The notes: generated by a model from the sequence alone, not told the origin. Counted from the first letter of the stretch, positions 39,017 through 48,680 are shown. The stretch: 64,000 nucleotides of DNA from Thermosynechococcus sp. CL-1 (GCF_008386235.1 NZ_CP040671.1:1800001-1864000); one strand, 5' to 3'. Program-made: numbers and translations.

Positions 39017-39054
39017 TTAAGCTTTACTACTATAACATGATTTCAGGGAATCTC

Positions 39055-39939
39055 CTATCCTGTAACGGAAATCTTACCCAACCACTCCAGAATCTGGGCA
39101 TTCACCTGCTCAGGTGCTTCATCTTGAGGGCAATGGCCCACCTCTGGTAAGGCGACAAACTCCTGCACACAGGGAAATTGAGTTAGCTTCTGCCCTTCAT
39201 CAATGGGTTCCCAAGGGTCGGCGGCACCCCACAGGAAATAGGTGGGGCAGGGAATCTGGGGTAGCAGGTCTTCGGGTAAGGGACCTTGGGAATAGCGGAC
39301 AAAGGCTAAGAAGACCTCGGCAGCCCCCACGTCTTGGGCAGGGGTGAGTAATATCTCTACCAGTTCATCGGTGACGGCGGCAGTGTTGGCATAGGCTTGG
39401 TGGAGAATGCGGCGCACAGTACGGGGTTGGGCAATTTGGCGGAAAAAGTAGGTGCCAAGGGTGCGATTGCCTAAAAGTTGCTGGAGTAGGCTGGTTCCCC
39501 AGCGGCGGTACCAAGGCAGTTGCGATCGCTTGCGATCGTGGAGCTGACGCAAAGAGCAGTTCAGCAGGATCAGTTGACTGACCCACGCAGGCTGGAAAAC
39601 AGCGGCCTGTAAAGCAACGACGCAGCCAATGGAGTTGCCGATTAAAACCGTGGGCTGACCAATGACCTCGCGGCAAAAGTCTAGAACCAAGGTTGCCCAC
39701 GTCTCAAATGTATAGGGGATGACCGAGGGAGCGGGTTTGGCGGAGCCACCAAAGCCCAGTAAATCAATGGCATAGACTTGATGGTGAGCCGCAAGGGCAG
39801 GGATGTTTTTGCGCCAATGCAAGCTAGAGGCACCAAAGCCGTGAATCAGGAGTAGGGGGATGCCCTGAGTCCCTTGATGCCGATAGAGAATCGGGTAACC
39901 GTGCCAATGCCACGTTTGAGCTGGGAGAGAGAAAGTCAT
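39055..39939 (-). CDS. Alpha/beta-hydrolase fold protein
   Basis: 294 aa. LLLIHGFGASSLHW gives the oxyanion region, GNSIGC holds the nucleophile Ser (G-x-S-x-G), WGAADPWEP the acid, and VGHCPQDE the catalytic His, so the triad is complete. Cyanobacteria have many such hydrolases; some relatives act on chlorophyll catabolites or esters, but this one cannot be assigned a substrate. It ends one base before the creatininase-like gene in the same direction, so they are probably cotranscribed. Confidence 0.87.
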   Translation of the reverse strand: MTFSLPAQTWHWHGYPILYRHQGTQGIPLLLIHGFGASSLHWRKNIPALAAHHQVYAIDLLGFGGSAKPAPSVIPYTFETWATLVLDFCREVIGQPTVLIGNSIGCVVALQAAVFQPAWVSQLILLNCSLRQLHDRKRSQLPWYRRWGTSLLQQLLGNRTLGTYFFRQIAQPRTVRRILHQAYANTAAVTDELVEILLTPAQDVGAAEVFLAFVRYSQGPLPEDLLPQIPCPTYFLWGAADPWEPIDEGQKLTQFPCVQEFVALPEVGHCPQDEAPEQVNAQILEWLGKISVTG

Positions 39940-40689
39940 TTAGTCGGCTTGCAGAAATTGACGGTAGCGATCGCTCAACTCCTGAACAGCCCGCTCATAG
40001 AATTGCTGTCCATGCTCAGGGGTGGCCAAACTGGAATCTGCCCCCATACGACCATCGGGATAGCGGCGGCGAAAATCTGCGGCACCGTAGATGGCATGAC
40101 TGGTGTTGACTTCGGGATTGAGGGGAACGCGCTTAATGACCTCTGGATAGAGAAATTGGGTCACCGCCACTTCACTAGGGGTGGCATGGGAACCCTCGCG
40201 ATCGCCATACAATTCCCGTGCTAGTTGCATCACTGAACTACACATAAACCAGTTGGCCAACTCACAGCGCACCTGATCCGCCTCTGGAATGTGCAGATCG
40301 GCTAAGACTGCATAGGTTTCCGCAAAGGCCGCCTTCACTGTCGCGATATTGCCGCCATGACCATTAATGAAAAAGAAACGTTGAAAGCCTGCCCGTACCA
40401 AGCTCACTAAATAGTCGCGAATGACAAGAATCAACGTGCTAGGGCGCAAACTAATGGTGCCGGGGAAAGCCGTATGGTGTAAGGCCATGCCCACGGAAAC
40501 TGTCGGGGCAACAAGGGCATGAGTTGCTTCCCCTACCCCTTTGGCGATCGCCTCGGCACAGAGGGCATCGGTGCCAATGAGACCCATAGGGCCATGCTGC
40601 TCCGTGGAGCCAATGGGAATAATCATCCCCTTGGAAGTGTTGAGATAGGCTTCGACCTCTGGCCAAGTACTCAAGTGTAGTAGGGGCAT
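39940..40689 (-). CDS. Creatininase-family protein
   Basis: 249 aa. The family's metal-binding pattern is present: IPIGSTEQHGPMGLIGTDA (Glu, His, Asp) and FFINGHGGNIATVKAA with the His. The family hydrolyses amide bonds; members act on creatinine or on modified peptides and cofactor intermediates (for example MftE and ArfB). The substrate here is unknown. It sits between the hydrolase and an MFS transporter, with 9 bp to the latter. Confidence 0.88.
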   Translation of the reverse strand: MPLLHLSTWPEVEAYLNTSKGMIIPIGSTEQHGPMGLIGTDALCAEAIAKGVGEATHALVAPTVSVGMALHHTAFPGTISLRPSTLILVIRDYLVSLVRAGFQRFFFINGHGGNIATVKAAFAETYAVLADLHIPEADQVRCELANWFMCSSVMQLARELYGDREGSHATPSEVAVTQFLYPEVIKRVPLNPEVNTSHAIYGAADFRRRYPDGRMGADSSLATPEHGQQFYERAVQELSDRYRQFLQAD

Positions 40690-40698
40690 TCCTGTCTC

Positions 40699-41949
40699 CT
40701 AAATCGCATCCTCAAGAACGGCTCGTGTATTCCGCCATGCCCAAATGCCCGCGATCGCCACCACGCCCCCCATCCCCACCATGACCACTGTGAGGCCAAG
40801 GAAGTCCGAAAGAATCCCGGCGATCGCCAAGGGCACACTGAGGGCAATATTGACAATGTTATTTTGGAAGCCAAAGACCTTACCCCGCATCGTCGCCGGC
40901 GTCCGAACTTGAATGAGGGTCTGCATGGGAATACCAATTAAAGATGCCCCCATTCCCAGCAAAATACTTAAGCCCAGACCCACCCACAGATGATGCACAA
41001 AGGCAAAGACCAGCAGGACGGCTGCCATCACCAAAAAGCCAATCAAAGGCAGGGGTCGGTGATGCAATTTTTCCCCCCATTGGCCCAAAACCCCCGCCCC
41101 TAAAATTAACCCCAGCCCTGCGGCGGCCAAGAGAAAGCCAAACTGATTAGGACGCAGGCCAATTTCTTGGGCTAAACTGACGGCCAACACCGTCAAGGCG
41201 GCAAAGACACAATAGAGGATCGTTAACTGGAGCATGGCATTCCCCAAGAGGCGATTTTTGCGCACGTAGTGAAACCCCTCCTGCAAGTCCTGCCATACAT
41301 TGAGGTGGCGATCGCGCTCATGAACTGCTTCTCGGTAGCGAATCGAGGCTAAAACCAATCCCGCCATAACGTACAGCGCACCGACAACGACTTCACGGGC
41401 ATAGACACCCCCTATGGCCACAGCACCACTCAGCAATGGCTCACCGATGGCAAACCCCACTACAAGTGACCCCATCATTGTTGTGATAAAGAGGGCATTC
41501 GCTGAGAGCAGATTTTCCTCCTTCACTAGCAGGGGAATCGCCGCCTGTTCTGCCGGGGCAAAGAATTGCGTAAGAATGGACTCAGAAAAGGCAATCAGGA
41601 GCAGCAGCGTAAACCGCTTCGGAATAAAGATCAGAGCAAAAACCAGTAGCCCGCGCAGAATATTGGTAATGCTCATTAGCTCCCGCTTCGGGTAGCGATC
41701 CACAAAGGTGCCCGCCGTTGAACCAAAGAAGACCGCTGGTAGCGTATTGGCAATCATTACGGCTGAGGCCTTAGAGCCGGGCAGTTCATAGCTGGCGTCA
41801 TAGGAAACCGCCAGTGTAATTAGGAGGACGAGAAAAATTTTGTCCGCCAGTTGGGAGATGATTTGACCGCCCCATAACTTGAGGAAATTCTTGTTCCGCA
41901 TCAGAGCAGCAAACCCTTCTGGACGGGGCTTGGGACCAGAACTTACCAT
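40699..41949 (-). CDS. Major facilitator superfamily transporter
   Basis: 416 aa with about 12 membrane segments. The loop motif TFVDRYPKRELM between spans 2 and 3 and the segment GASLIGIPMQTLIQVRTPATMRGK fit the EntS/MFS-3 type of exporter. Substrate unknown. The gene begins a minus-strand group of three (MFS, creatininase-like, hydrolase), all within about 10 bp of each other. Confidence 0.88.
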   Translation of the reverse strand: MVSSGPKPRPEGFAALMRNKNFLKLWGGQIISQLADKIFLVLLITLAVSYDASYELPGSKASAVMIANTLPAVFFGSTAGTFVDRYPKRELMSITNILRGLLVFALIFIPKRFTLLLLIAFSESILTQFFAPAEQAAIPLLVKEENLLSANALFITTMMGSLVVGFAIGEPLLSGAVAIGGVYAREVVVGALYVMAGLVLASIRYREAVHERDRHLNVWQDLQEGFHYVRKNRLLGNAMLQLTILYCVFAALTVLAVSLAQEIGLRPNQFGFLLAAAGLGLILGAGVLGQWGEKLHHRPLPLIGFLVMAAVLLVFAFVHHLWVGLGLSILLGMGASLIGIPMQTLIQVRTPATMRGKVFGFQNNIVNIALSVPLAIAGILSDFLGLTVVMVGMGGVVAIAGIWAWRNTRAVLEDAI

Positions 41950-42480
41950 TGCTGTTGCTCACTGACCATGAACACAAGTTTCCTCACCGTTACCAAAGAT
42001 TGGGGCTGGCAGTCTGAATCCAATATACCGTCAGACCCTTGCCGGCGTTTGCCCTGTCTCTGTATCCTTTGAGGTTCGTTTTGGGCATTCTGAGGAGTAC
42101 AGGTCGCAAAAATCACCAGATAGGAGGAAGTAAAAATACGAAAAATCACCCTTGCCTGTGTAGCATATAACACCCTACCATCTGAGAGTTAATAACCATT
42201 TAATTTTCTGCCAATAAGAAATTATCGTTTTAGAAGCAGAACTAAATCATCGTCGCAATCTGGCTTGGCTGGAGGAGCAATTGGGAAATACCAAGGAGGC
42301 GATCGCCAGCCTGACGATGGTACTGAAGCACGTCAGTTTATTGCAGACACATTACCCCAGACTTGGCTATAACTCGGCTTCCCAGCCAACCACCAAAATT
42401 ATTCGGCATTTATGGAGACGTTAAAAACGGAAATTGCTGGGTCACTCTAGAATAAACTTAAGTCCCCTTGAACTCCACCC
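41950..42480. other. 531-bp gap with a probable gene remnant
   Basis: Between the MFS gene start and the first coiled-coil gene. The left part (41950-42210) should hold the MFS promoter on the minus strand, but I see no clear boxes. The right part contains the remnant described at 42215-42424. No RNA gene or repeat was recognised. Confidence 0.6.
42215..42424 (+). pseudogene. Possible remnant of a TPR-type protein
   Basis: An open frame without a start codon, bounded by TAA on both sides. It encodes NLAWLEEQLGNTKEAIASL and LLQTHYPRLGYN, which resemble the last tetratricopeptide repeat and the C-terminus of a larger protein. This would be the tail of a deleted gene. The resemblance covers only about 60 residues. 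Confidence 0.35.
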
Positions 42481-42873
42481 ATGAGTGAACCCGTCACCCA
42501 ATCGCAACTGACAGAAGTCCTCGAGACCATGAAAGCCATGCAGTCGCAACTGGCGGAACTTACCCTTGAGGTGAAAGTCGGTCACGCGGAAATCCGTGAG
42601 AAATTTAACACGATTGATCAAAAATTCCAGACTCTGGAGGCCAAGTTTGAAGAGAAACTGAACACGCTGGAAGCAAAATTTGATGAGAAATTCAACACCA
42701 TAGAAGCCAAAATCGAGGCGGTTCGCTTGGAAGTGCAAACCAATCGTGAGCAGTTAGTGGACTTAGGGAAGCGTCAAGGTTCAACGGAAAACCGCCTTTG
42801 GGCACTATTAGTGGCGCTCTTTTTGATGGTGGCGGGACTATTGGCCAAGATTACCCTGTTTGACCAAGTCTAA
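42481..42873 (+). CDS. Tail-anchored coiled-coil protein, tandem copy 1
   Basis: 130 aa. Order: N-terminal helix (TQSQLTEVLETMKAMQSQLAE), a coiled coil of 11-residue units (KFEEKLNTLEA, KFDEKFNTIEA) from about residue 40 to 80, a conserved segment NREQLVDLGKRQGSTENR, then one membrane span (LWALLVALFLMVAGLLAKI) close to the C-terminus. The shortest of three tandem paralogues with nearly identical DNA. No ribosome site is visible upstream of its ATG. Function unknown; the layout suggests a membrane-tethered spacer or a trimeric/dimeric scaffold. Confidence 0.8.
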   Translation: MSEPVTQSQLTEVLETMKAMQSQLAELTLEVKVGHAEIREKFNTIDQKFQTLEAKFEEKLNTLEAKFDEKFNTIEAKIEAVRLEVQTNREQLVDLGKRQGSTENRLWALLVALFLMVAGLLAKITLFDQV

Positions 42874-42884
42874 GGATGAGCAGC

Positions 42885-43331
42885 ATGAGTGAACCCGTCA
42901 CCCAATCGCAACTGACAGAAGTCCTCGAGACCATGAAAGCCATGCAGTCGCAACTGGCGGAACTTACCCTTGAGGTGAAAGTCGGTCACGCGGAAATCCG
43001 TGAGAAATTCAATACGATTGATCAAAAATTCCAGACTCTGGAGGCCAAGTTTGAAGAGAAACTGAACACGCTGGAAGCCAAGTTTGAAGAGAAGCTGAAC
43101 ACGCTAGAAGCAAAATTTGACGAGAAGTTTAACACGATTGACGAGAAATTCAACACCATAGAAGCCAAAATCGAGGCGGTTCGCTTGGAAGTGCAAACCA
43201 ATCGCGAGCAGTTAGTGGACTTAGGGAAGCGTCAAGGTTCAACGGAAAATCGCCTTTGGGCACTGCTAGTGGCACTCTTTTTGATGGTGGCGGGACTATT
43301 GGCCAAGATTACCCTGTTTGACCAAGTCTAA
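42885..43331 (+). CDS. Tail-anchored coiled-coil protein, tandem copy 2
   Basis: 148 aa from ATG 42885, which has AAGGA eight bases upstream; an ATG three codons earlier has none. Same plan as copy 1, with 18 more residues in the coiled coil: one extra 11-residue unit (KFEEKLNTLEA) and one extra 7-residue unit (EKFNTID). Head and tail are identical or nearly so. It follows copy 1 by 11 bp, so they form an operon. Confidence 0.8.
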   Translation: MSEPVTQSQLTEVLETMKAMQSQLAELTLEVKVGHAEIREKFNTIDQKFQTLEAKFEEKLNTLEAKFEEKLNTLEAKFDEKFNTIDEKFNTIEAKIEAVRLEVQTNREQLVDLGKRQGSTENRLWALLVALFLMVAGLLAKITLFDQV

Positions 43332-43342
43332 GGATGAGCAGC

Positions 43343-43846
43343 ATGAGTGAACCCGTCACCCAGTCTCAATTCGCAGAAGTCCTCGAGACCATGAAGGCTA
43401 TGCAGTCCCAACTGGCGGAACTTACCCTTGAGGTGAAAGTCGGTCACGCGGAAATCCGTGAGAAATTCAATACGATTGATCAAAAGTTCCAGATAGTAGA
43501 TGAGAAATTGAATGCTATAGAAGTCAGATTTGAAGAAAAGTTCAACACACTAGAAGCCAAGTTTGAAGAGAAACTGAACACACTAGAAGCCAAGTTTGAA
43601 GAGAAGCTGAACACGCTGGAAGCAAAATTTGACGAGAAGTTTAACACGATTGACGAGAAATTCAACACTATAGAAGCCAAAATTGAGGCAGTGCGCTTGG
43701 AGGTGCAAACCAATCGTGAGCAGTTAGTGGACTTAGGGAAGCGTCAAGGCTCGACGGAAAACCGCCTTTGGGCACTGCTAGTGGCGCTCTTTTTGATGGT
43801 GGCAGGACTATTGGCCAAGATTACCCTGTTTGACCGAGGCTACTAA
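43343..43846 (+). CDS. Tail-anchored coiled-coil protein, tandem copy 3
   Basis: 167 aa from ATG 43343 (AAGGA upstream, as in copy 2). The coiled coil is longer again by 18 residues, including a more divergent unit (VDEKLNAIEVRFEEKFN). The C-terminus ends FDRGY instead of FDQV. Slightly more diverged than copies 1 and 2, so it is probably the oldest split. Convergent with clpB, with a terminator in the gap. Confidence 0.8.
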   Translation: MSEPVTQSQFAEVLETMKAMQSQLAELTLEVKVGHAEIREKFNTIDQKFQIVDEKLNAIEVRFEEKFNTLEAKFEEKLNTLEAKFEEKLNTLEAKFDEKFNTIDEKFNTIEAKIEAVRLEVQTNREQLVDLGKRQGSTENRLWALLVALFLMVAGLLAKITLFDRGY

Positions 43847-43856
43847 AACGCTTGGT

Positions 43857-43899
43857 CAAAAAAAGAGGGCTGAGGGGAAAGCCCCAACCCAACCCTCTT
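43857..43899 (-). terminator. Rho-independent terminator of clpB
   Basis: Read on the minus strand: AAGAGGG, an inner GGGGCTTTCCCC hairpin, then CCCTCTT followed by a run of T. It lies 20 bp beyond the clpB stop, in the correct direction. Confidence 0.8.
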
Positions 43900-43918
43900 G
43901 AATCAGTTTCAGTTGCAC

Positions 43919-46534
43919 CTAAACGGTTACCAGTTCCGCTTGACGCTGGAAGCTGAGGCGTTCGTTCTCGCCCACATCCACCAGAATCGTATCGCCATCG
44001 AAGAAGTCGCCCCGTAGGATAGCTTTGGCAATGGGGGTTTCCAGTTGTTTCTGGATGGCGCGTTTCAGCGGGCGGGCACCATAGACAGGGTCATAACCCA
44101 CTTCGGCCAAGAAGTCGATCGCCTTCTCTGTGAGGGACAAGTTAATGTGGCGATCGCTCAAGCGTTGCTGCAACCGCTGCACCTGCAATTGAACAATTTG
44201 CCGCAATTGATCCTTACGCAGGCTGTGGAAGATGATAAATTCATCCACACGGTTGAGGAACTCGGGGCGGAAGTGGGCACGCATCGCTTCCATGACGCGG
44301 TTGTACATTTCCGTGTAGCGGCTGTCATCGCCGGCAACATCGAGAATGTACTGGGAACCAATGTTGCTGGTCATAATGATGATGGTGTTCTTGAAGTCCA
44401 CCGTCCGCCCTTGGGAGTCGGTGACACGGCCATCATCAAGAATTTGCAGGAACACGTTGAAGACATCAGGATGGGCTTTCTCGATCTCATCGAAGAGAAC
44501 CACGGCATAGGGACGGCGGCGAATGGCTTCCGTGAGTTGACCGCCTTCGTCATAGCCCACATAACCGGGGGGCGCCCCAATTAACCGCGATACGGCGTGT
44601 TTCTCCATGTACTCGGACATATCAATCCGCACCATCGCCTCTTCGGTGTCGAACATGAAGGCCGCCAAGGCTTTGGCCAATTCCGTTTTACCGACACCCG
44701 TTGGCCCAAGGAAGATGAAGCTGGCAATGGGACGGTTGGGATCCGCTAGCCCGGCACGGGAGCGCTGAATGGCTTCCGCCACTGCGGTGACCGCCTCATC
44801 TTGACCCACAACCCGTTTGTGCAACTCTTCTTCAAGGTGGAGCAGTTTTTGGGCTTCCGACTCCACCAGTTTGCTCACGGGGATGCCTGTCCACTTGGAG
44901 ATGATTTCGGCAATGTCGGCCTCGGTCACTTCATCCCGCAGGAGCGATCGCCCCCCTACTTGAATCTCCCGCAGTTTGGCTTCGGCTGCCGCCAGTTGTT
45001 TGTGCAGTTCTGTGAGCTTGCCGTATTTGAGTTCGGCAGCACGGTTGAGGTCGTAGTTGCGCTCCGCTTGCTGGATCTCGATATTGACTTTTTCGATGTC
45101 CTCTTTGATGGCTTGGAGACGGTCAATGACCTCTTTTTCTGCTTGCCACTGGGCATTGAGGCGGCTTTGCTCCTCCTTGAGATCCGCTAGCTCTTTTTCC
45201 AGTTTCTCAAGGCGATCGCGCGAAGCAGCGGAGGTTTCTTTTTGCAAGGAGAGCCGCTCCATTTCCAGCTGCAGGATTTTGCGGTCAATCTCATCCAGTT
45301 CCTCAGGTTTCGAGGTAATCTCCATTTTTAATTTGGCTGCCGCTTCGTCCACGAGGTCAATCGCTTTGTCGGGCAAGAAGCGATCGCTAATGTAGCGGGT
45401 TGAGAGCGTAGCTGCTGCCACCAAGGCAGTATCGGAAATTTTCACGCCATGGTGGATCTCATAGCGTTCCTTGAGACCCCGCAAGATGGAGATCGTGTCC
45501 TCAACGCTGGGCTGATCCACATAGACCTGCTGGAAGCGCCGCTCTAAGGCTGCATCCTTTTCAATGTACTTGCGGTACTCATCAAGGGTGGTGGCACCAA
45601 TACAGCGCAGTTCCCCCCGTGCCAGCATCGGTTTGAGCAGGTTGCCGGCATCCATCGCCCCTTGGGTTGCCCCGGCACCAACGACAGTGTGGATTTCATC
45701 AATAAAGAGGATGATTTGGCCGTTGGAGTCGGTGACCTCCTTGAGAACTGCTTTGAGGCGCTCTTCAAATTCACCGCGATACTTGGCACCGGCAATCAAG
45801 GCACCCATGTCGAGAGCAATCAACTGGCGATCGCGCAGGGAATCCGGCACATCCCCGGCCACAATCCGCTGTGCCAAGCCTTCGGCAATGGCGGTTTTAC
45901 CAACGCCGGGTTCACCAATGAGCACTGGGTTATTTTTGGTACGGCGGGAAAGAATCTGAATCACACGGCGAATTTCATCATCACGGCCAATGACGGGATC
46001 CAGTTTCCCTTGACGAGCCAAGAGCGTCAGATCACGGCCATATTTTTCCAGTGCTGCGTATTTGCCCTCTGGATTTTGATCCGTCACTCTTTGGGAGCCG
46101 CGAATTTGCTGAATCGCTTCCCGTAGGGCTTTTTCGCTCAGGCCGACCTCCTGAAGGAGTTTTTTGCCAAAGCGATCGTCTTGGGCAAAGGCCAATACCA
46201 AGTGCTCAATCGAGATAAACTCATCGCCAAACTGTTTGCGTGCCTCTTCGGCGCGATCGAGGAGCTTGTCAAGGCTCTGTCCTAGATAGACGCCACTGGG
46301 ATTACTGATTTTCGGCTGACGGTTAATGAATTCATCGGTGAGATCGCGAATGCGCTGCACCGAACAGCCAGCTTTTTGGAAAATTTGTGTCGCTAGACCC
46401 TCTTGCTCGAGCAGCGATTTCATCAGGTGTTCACTTTCGAGATTCTGGTGCTGTGCCTGCTTGGCTAGATCTGGTGTGCGGGCGATCGCGGCCCATGCTT
46501 TTTCGGTAAATTGATTTGGATTGGATGGTTGCAT
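43919..46534 (-). CDS. clpB: ATP-dependent disaggregase ClpB
   Basis: 871 aa, full length. A hexameric AAA+ chaperone that resolubilises aggregated protein with DnaK. Order: Clp-N repeats (1-145), AAA-1 with Walker [16 protein letters not shown] and Walker [10 protein letters not shown], the long ClpB middle domain coiled coil (about 400-525), AAA-2 with [15 protein letters not shown] and [13 protein letters not shown], and the C-terminal domain ([18 protein letters not shown]). The complete middle domain separates it from ClpC/ClpA. Cyanobacteria have heat-shock ClpB1 and constitutive ClpB2; I cannot decide which. AAGGGT is a plausible ribosome site. Confidence 0.96.
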   Translation of the reverse strand: MQPSNPNQFTEKAWAAIARTPDLAKQAQHQNLESEHLMKSLLEQEGLATQIFQKAGCSVQRIRDLTDEFINRQPKISNPSGVYLGQSLDKLLDRAEEARKQFGDEFISIEHLVLAFAQDDRFGKKLLQEVGLSEKALREAIQQIRGSQRVTDQNPEGKYAALEKYGRDLTLLARQGKLDPVIGRDDEIRRVIQILSRRTKNNPVLIGEPGVGKTAIAEGLAQRIVAGDVPDSLRDRQLIALDMGALIAGAKYRGEFEERLKAVLKEVTDSNGQIILFIDEIHTVVGAGATQGAMDAGNLLKPMLARGELRCIGATTLDEYRKYIEKDAALERRFQQVYVDQPSVEDTISILRGLKERYEIHHGVKISDTALVAAATLSTRYISDRFLPDKAIDLVDEAAAKLKMEITSKPEELDEIDRKILQLEMERLSLQKETSAASRDRLEKLEKELADLKEEQSRLNAQWQAEKEVIDRLQAIKEDIEKVNIEIQQAERNYDLNRAAELKYGKLTELHKQLAAAEAKLREIQVGGRSLLRDEVTEADIAEIISKWTGIPVSKLVESEAQKLLHLEEELHKRVVGQDEAVTAVAEAIQRSRAGLADPNRPIASFIFLGPTGVGKTELAKALAAFMFDTEEAMVRIDMSEYMEKHAVSRLIGAPPGYVGYDEGGQLTEAIRRRPYAVVLFDEIEKAHPDVFNVFLQILDDGRVTDSQGRTVDFKNTIIIMTSNIGSQYILDVAGDDSRYTEMYNRVMEAMRAHFRPEFLNRVDEFIIFHSLRKDQLRQIVQLQVQRLQQRLSDRHINLSLTEKAIDFLAEVGYDPVYGARPLKRAIQKQLETPIAKAILRGDFFDGDTILVDVGENERLSFQRQAELVTV

Positions 46535-46760
46535 AGCTGACCCTTTGACCCCTTTTTACATTTTTTAACTATTTATATTGTATGGATTGCAAGAAAAACG
46601 CTGTTTCGGACTTCCCTACTCTACAGGTAGAATTAGCCACCCAAGAGTAGTTCTAGCCTAGCTTTTATGCAGAGGATTGTGGGGCAGAGAAATTCTTCCC
46701 TTAGGAATACCCCCAATTTCTCTTAATATGTAAAGTGCTTTAACTTTGGCAACGCAAGCT

Positions 46761-47339
46761 ATGACGAACTCCCCTGTAACTGAGCCATCCCCGCGTCAAG
46801 AGTCGATTCTACGCTATAGGGTGCTGGGTTCCCGTCGCCCTAGTAACTACTTTTGGGCAACAGCGGTCTCCATTGGTGGCTTGGGCTTCTTTTTGGCTGG
46901 TCTTTCTAGCTATTTGCACCGCAACCTACTGCCGATTGGGAAACCAATTGATTTGGTCTTTATTCCCCAAGGCATTGCCATTGGCTTTTATGGGGTGGCG
47001 GCGCTGCTGTTGGCAACGTATCTGTGGCTGGCGATCGCTTGGGATATTGGCGGTGGCTTTAACGAGTTCAACAAAGAAACGGGCTTTGTGCGCATTTTCC
47101 GTTGGGGCTTCCCCGGTAAGAACCGCCGCATTGAGGTCAGCTGCCCGATCAGCGATGTTCAAGCTGTGAAAATTGTCATTAAAGAGGGACTCAACCCCAA
47201 GCGTGCCCTCTACCTCAAGATTAAAGGCCGGGGTGAAGTTCCCCTAACGCGCGTAGGTGCGCCCTTGCCCTTGGCGGAATTGGAGACGCAGGGAGCGACA
47301 ATCGCCAGCTTTTTGGGAGTTCCCGTCGAGGGATTGTGA
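46761..47339 (+). CDS. ycf4: Photosystem I assembly protein Ycf4
   Basis: 192 aa from ATG 46761 (a TTG at 46746 would add five residues). Two membrane spans near residues 30-75 (NYFWATAVSIGGLGFFLAGLSSYL; IAIGFYGVAALLLATYLWLAI), the conserved FIPQG between them, then a stromal/cytosolic C-terminal domain (GFVRIFRWGFPGKNRRIE, DVQAVKIVIKEGLNPKR). Thylakoid-membrane factor that helps assemble photosystem I. Tail-to-tail with psbN. Confidence 0.96.
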   Translation: MTNSPVTEPSPRQESILRYRVLGSRRPSNYFWATAVSIGGLGFFLAGLSSYLHRNLLPIGKPIDLVFIPQGIAIGFYGVAALLLATYLWLAIAWDIGGGFNEFNKETGFVRIFRWGFPGKNRRIEVSCPISDVQAVKIVIKEGLNPKRALYLKIKGRGEVPLTRVGAPLPLAELETQGATIASFLGVPVEGL

Positions 47340-47341
47340 TT

Positions 47342-47473
47342 TTAGTCCTCGTGATCGTCGAAAGGATCCGCTAGCTCCTTCGAGGGGGGGCCAAAGGAAA
47401 GATAGATGGAGTAGCCAGTGACACCAATGCAGACGGCAGCGAGAGCAATGCTAAGAACTGTTGCAGGTTCCAT
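47342..47473 (-). CDS. psbN: Photosystem II assembly protein PsbN
   Basis: 43 aa: MEPATVLSIALAAVCIGVTG, one membrane span, then FGPPSKELADPFDDHED, the strongly conserved PsbN tail. A small thylakoid protein needed for photosystem II assembly or repair, not part of the mature core. Encoded opposite psbH, as in most cyanobacteria and chloroplasts. Too short for usual ORF cut-offs. Confidence 0.95.
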   Translation of the reverse strand: MEPATVLSIALAAVCIGVTGYSIYLSFGPPSKELADPFDDHED

Positions 47474-47506
47474 AGAAGCGTACTAAATGGGAGCAAGATA
47501 TGCTTC

Positions 47507-47512
47507 TATAAT
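47507..47512 (+). promoter_or_regulatory. Likely -10 box of psbH
   Basis: TATAAT 47 bases upstream of the psbH ATG, in the psbN-psbH gap. No strong -35 element is seen, which is common for cyanobacterial photosystem genes. AAGGGA before the ATG is the ribosome site. Confidence 0.5.
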
Positions 47513-47559
47513 ATTACGAAACATTAAAACGCTGTTCATTTCGTTCAAAAAAGGGATTT

Positions 47560-47760
47560 ATGGCACGACGGACTTGGCTCGGGGATCTTCTGCGCCCCTT
47601 GAACTCTGAATACGGTAAAGTCGCCCCCGGCTGGGGTACCACTCCCTTGATGGCGGTCTTTATGGGGCTATTTTTGGTCTTTTTGCTGATCATTCTGCAA
47701 ATCTACAACTCGACACTGATCCTCGATGGTGTTAACGTGAGTTGGAAAGCACTGGGATAA
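47560..47760 (+). CDS. psbH: Photosystem II reaction centre protein H
   Basis: 66 aa. [20 protein letters not shown] is the conserved cytosolic N-tail, then one membrane span ([20 protein letters not shown]) and the short lumenal tail [11 protein letters not shown]. It stabilises QA/QB electron flow and chlorophyll binding to CP47. Its stop is three bases before tatA, so psbH and tatA are cotranscribed. Confidence 0.97.
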   Translation: MARRTWLGDLLRPLNSEYGKVAPGWGTTPLMAVFMGLFLVFLLIILQIYNSTLILDGVNVSWKALG

Positions 47761-47763
47761 TCC

Positions 47764-47997
47764 ATGAACGTTTTTGGGATCGGTCTGCCGGAACTCATCG
47801 TCATTTTGGTGGTGGCGCTGCTCATCTTTGGGCCGAAAAAGCTGCCGGAAATTGGCCGCAGCCTTGGCAAAACAAAGCGTGCTTTTGAGGAAGCCTCCCG
47901 CGAATTCCAAGATGAAATGAAGCGGCAGACCGCTGCCCTCGAGCAGGAACAGCAGGCCAAGGCAGAATCTGAATCGCCTCGGGAACCCTCCGCTTAG
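47764..47997 (+). CDS. tatA: Sec-independent translocase protein TatA/E
   Basis: 77 aa. One N-terminal membrane span (LPELIVILVVALLIF), the hinge FGPKKLPEIGRSLG, and an amphipathic helix followed by a charged tail. TatA forms the pore for folded twin-arginine substrates in plasma and thylakoid membranes. Between psbH and pth, 3 and 5 bp from each. Confidence 0.95.
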   Translation: MNVFGIGLPELIVILVVALLIFGPKKLPEIGRSLGKTKRAFEEASREFQDEMKRQTAALEQEQQAKAESESPREPSA

Positions 47998-48002
47998 GTG
48001 GC

Positions 48003-48620
48003 ATGGCACTCCAGCCCTGTGTGATTGTCGGCCTTGGGAATCCGGGGATAGAGTATGCTACAACGCGCCACAATATTGGCTTTCGTGTCCTTGACGCCCT
48101 TGCCGAGCGGTATAGGGTGCAATTGACCCCGCAGCGGCGCTTCTTGGGAGAGGTAGGAGAGGTTCTGATTCATGGTCAAAAGGTACGCCTCCTCAAACCC
48201 ACTACCTATATGAATAGTTCGGGGCAGTCTCTCCATGCCCTGCTGAATTTTTATAAGCTGCCCCTTGAGCGAACCCTTGTCGTCTATGATGATGCCGATT
48301 TGCCCCTAGGGCGGGTGCGCTTGCGCCTGAGTGGCTCAACGGGGGGACACAACGGCATTAAGTCAATTATTCAACACTGTCATTCGCAACAGTTTCCCCG
48401 CCTCAAGGTGGGCATTGCCTTTGGCGATCGCCTGCAGCAACAAACGGGACCGCGCAATGCCGTGCCCTTTGTGTTGGGACATTTTTCAGCCGCCGAACTA
48501 GCGATTTTACCCGCCGTGCTCGACCTTGCCGTGGAGGCCATTGAGTTAAGTATTCAGTCTGGGGTTGAGGCGGCCATGAATCTCTACAATGGCAAAAGTA
48601 TTCCCCTGCCGCAATTGTGA
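48003..48620 (+). CDS. pth: Peptidyl-tRNA hydrolase
   Basis: 205 aa. GLGNPGIEYATTRHNIGF has the catalytic His and the substrate Asn; KPTTYMNSSG and YDDADLPLGRVRLR and GGHNGIKSII complete the family set. It releases peptides from tRNA that drops off ribosomes. Third gene of the psbH-tatA-pth run. Confidence 0.96.
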   Translation: MALQPCVIVGLGNPGIEYATTRHNIGFRVLDALAERYRVQLTPQRRFLGEVGEVLIHGQKVRLLKPTTYMNSSGQSLHALLNFYKLPLERTLVVYDDADLPLGRVRLRLSGSTGGHNGIKSIIQHCHSQQFPRLKVGIAFGDRLQQQTGPRNAVPFVLGHFSAAELAILPAVLDLAVEAIELSIQSGVEAAMNLYNGKSIPLPQL

Positions 48621-48680
48621 ACCTGAGGGGAAAGAAGATCCCAAGTTAGATTAAAAATTAGGTGTTTTCGGCACTGAATC

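Noticed and set aside
38843..39040. 65-codon plus-strand frame with GAAGFEPTTP
   Set aside because: This is the well-known false protein read from the antisense of a tRNA gene; the tRNA-Pro at 38943-39016 explains it.
42481..43846. Tandem repeats as a CRISPR array or satellite
   Set aside because: They are three complete open reading frames with internal coding repeats in frame.
44045..46126. Plus-strand frames of 130-180 codons within clpB
   Set aside because: Antisense to a full-length, unambiguous clpB gene.
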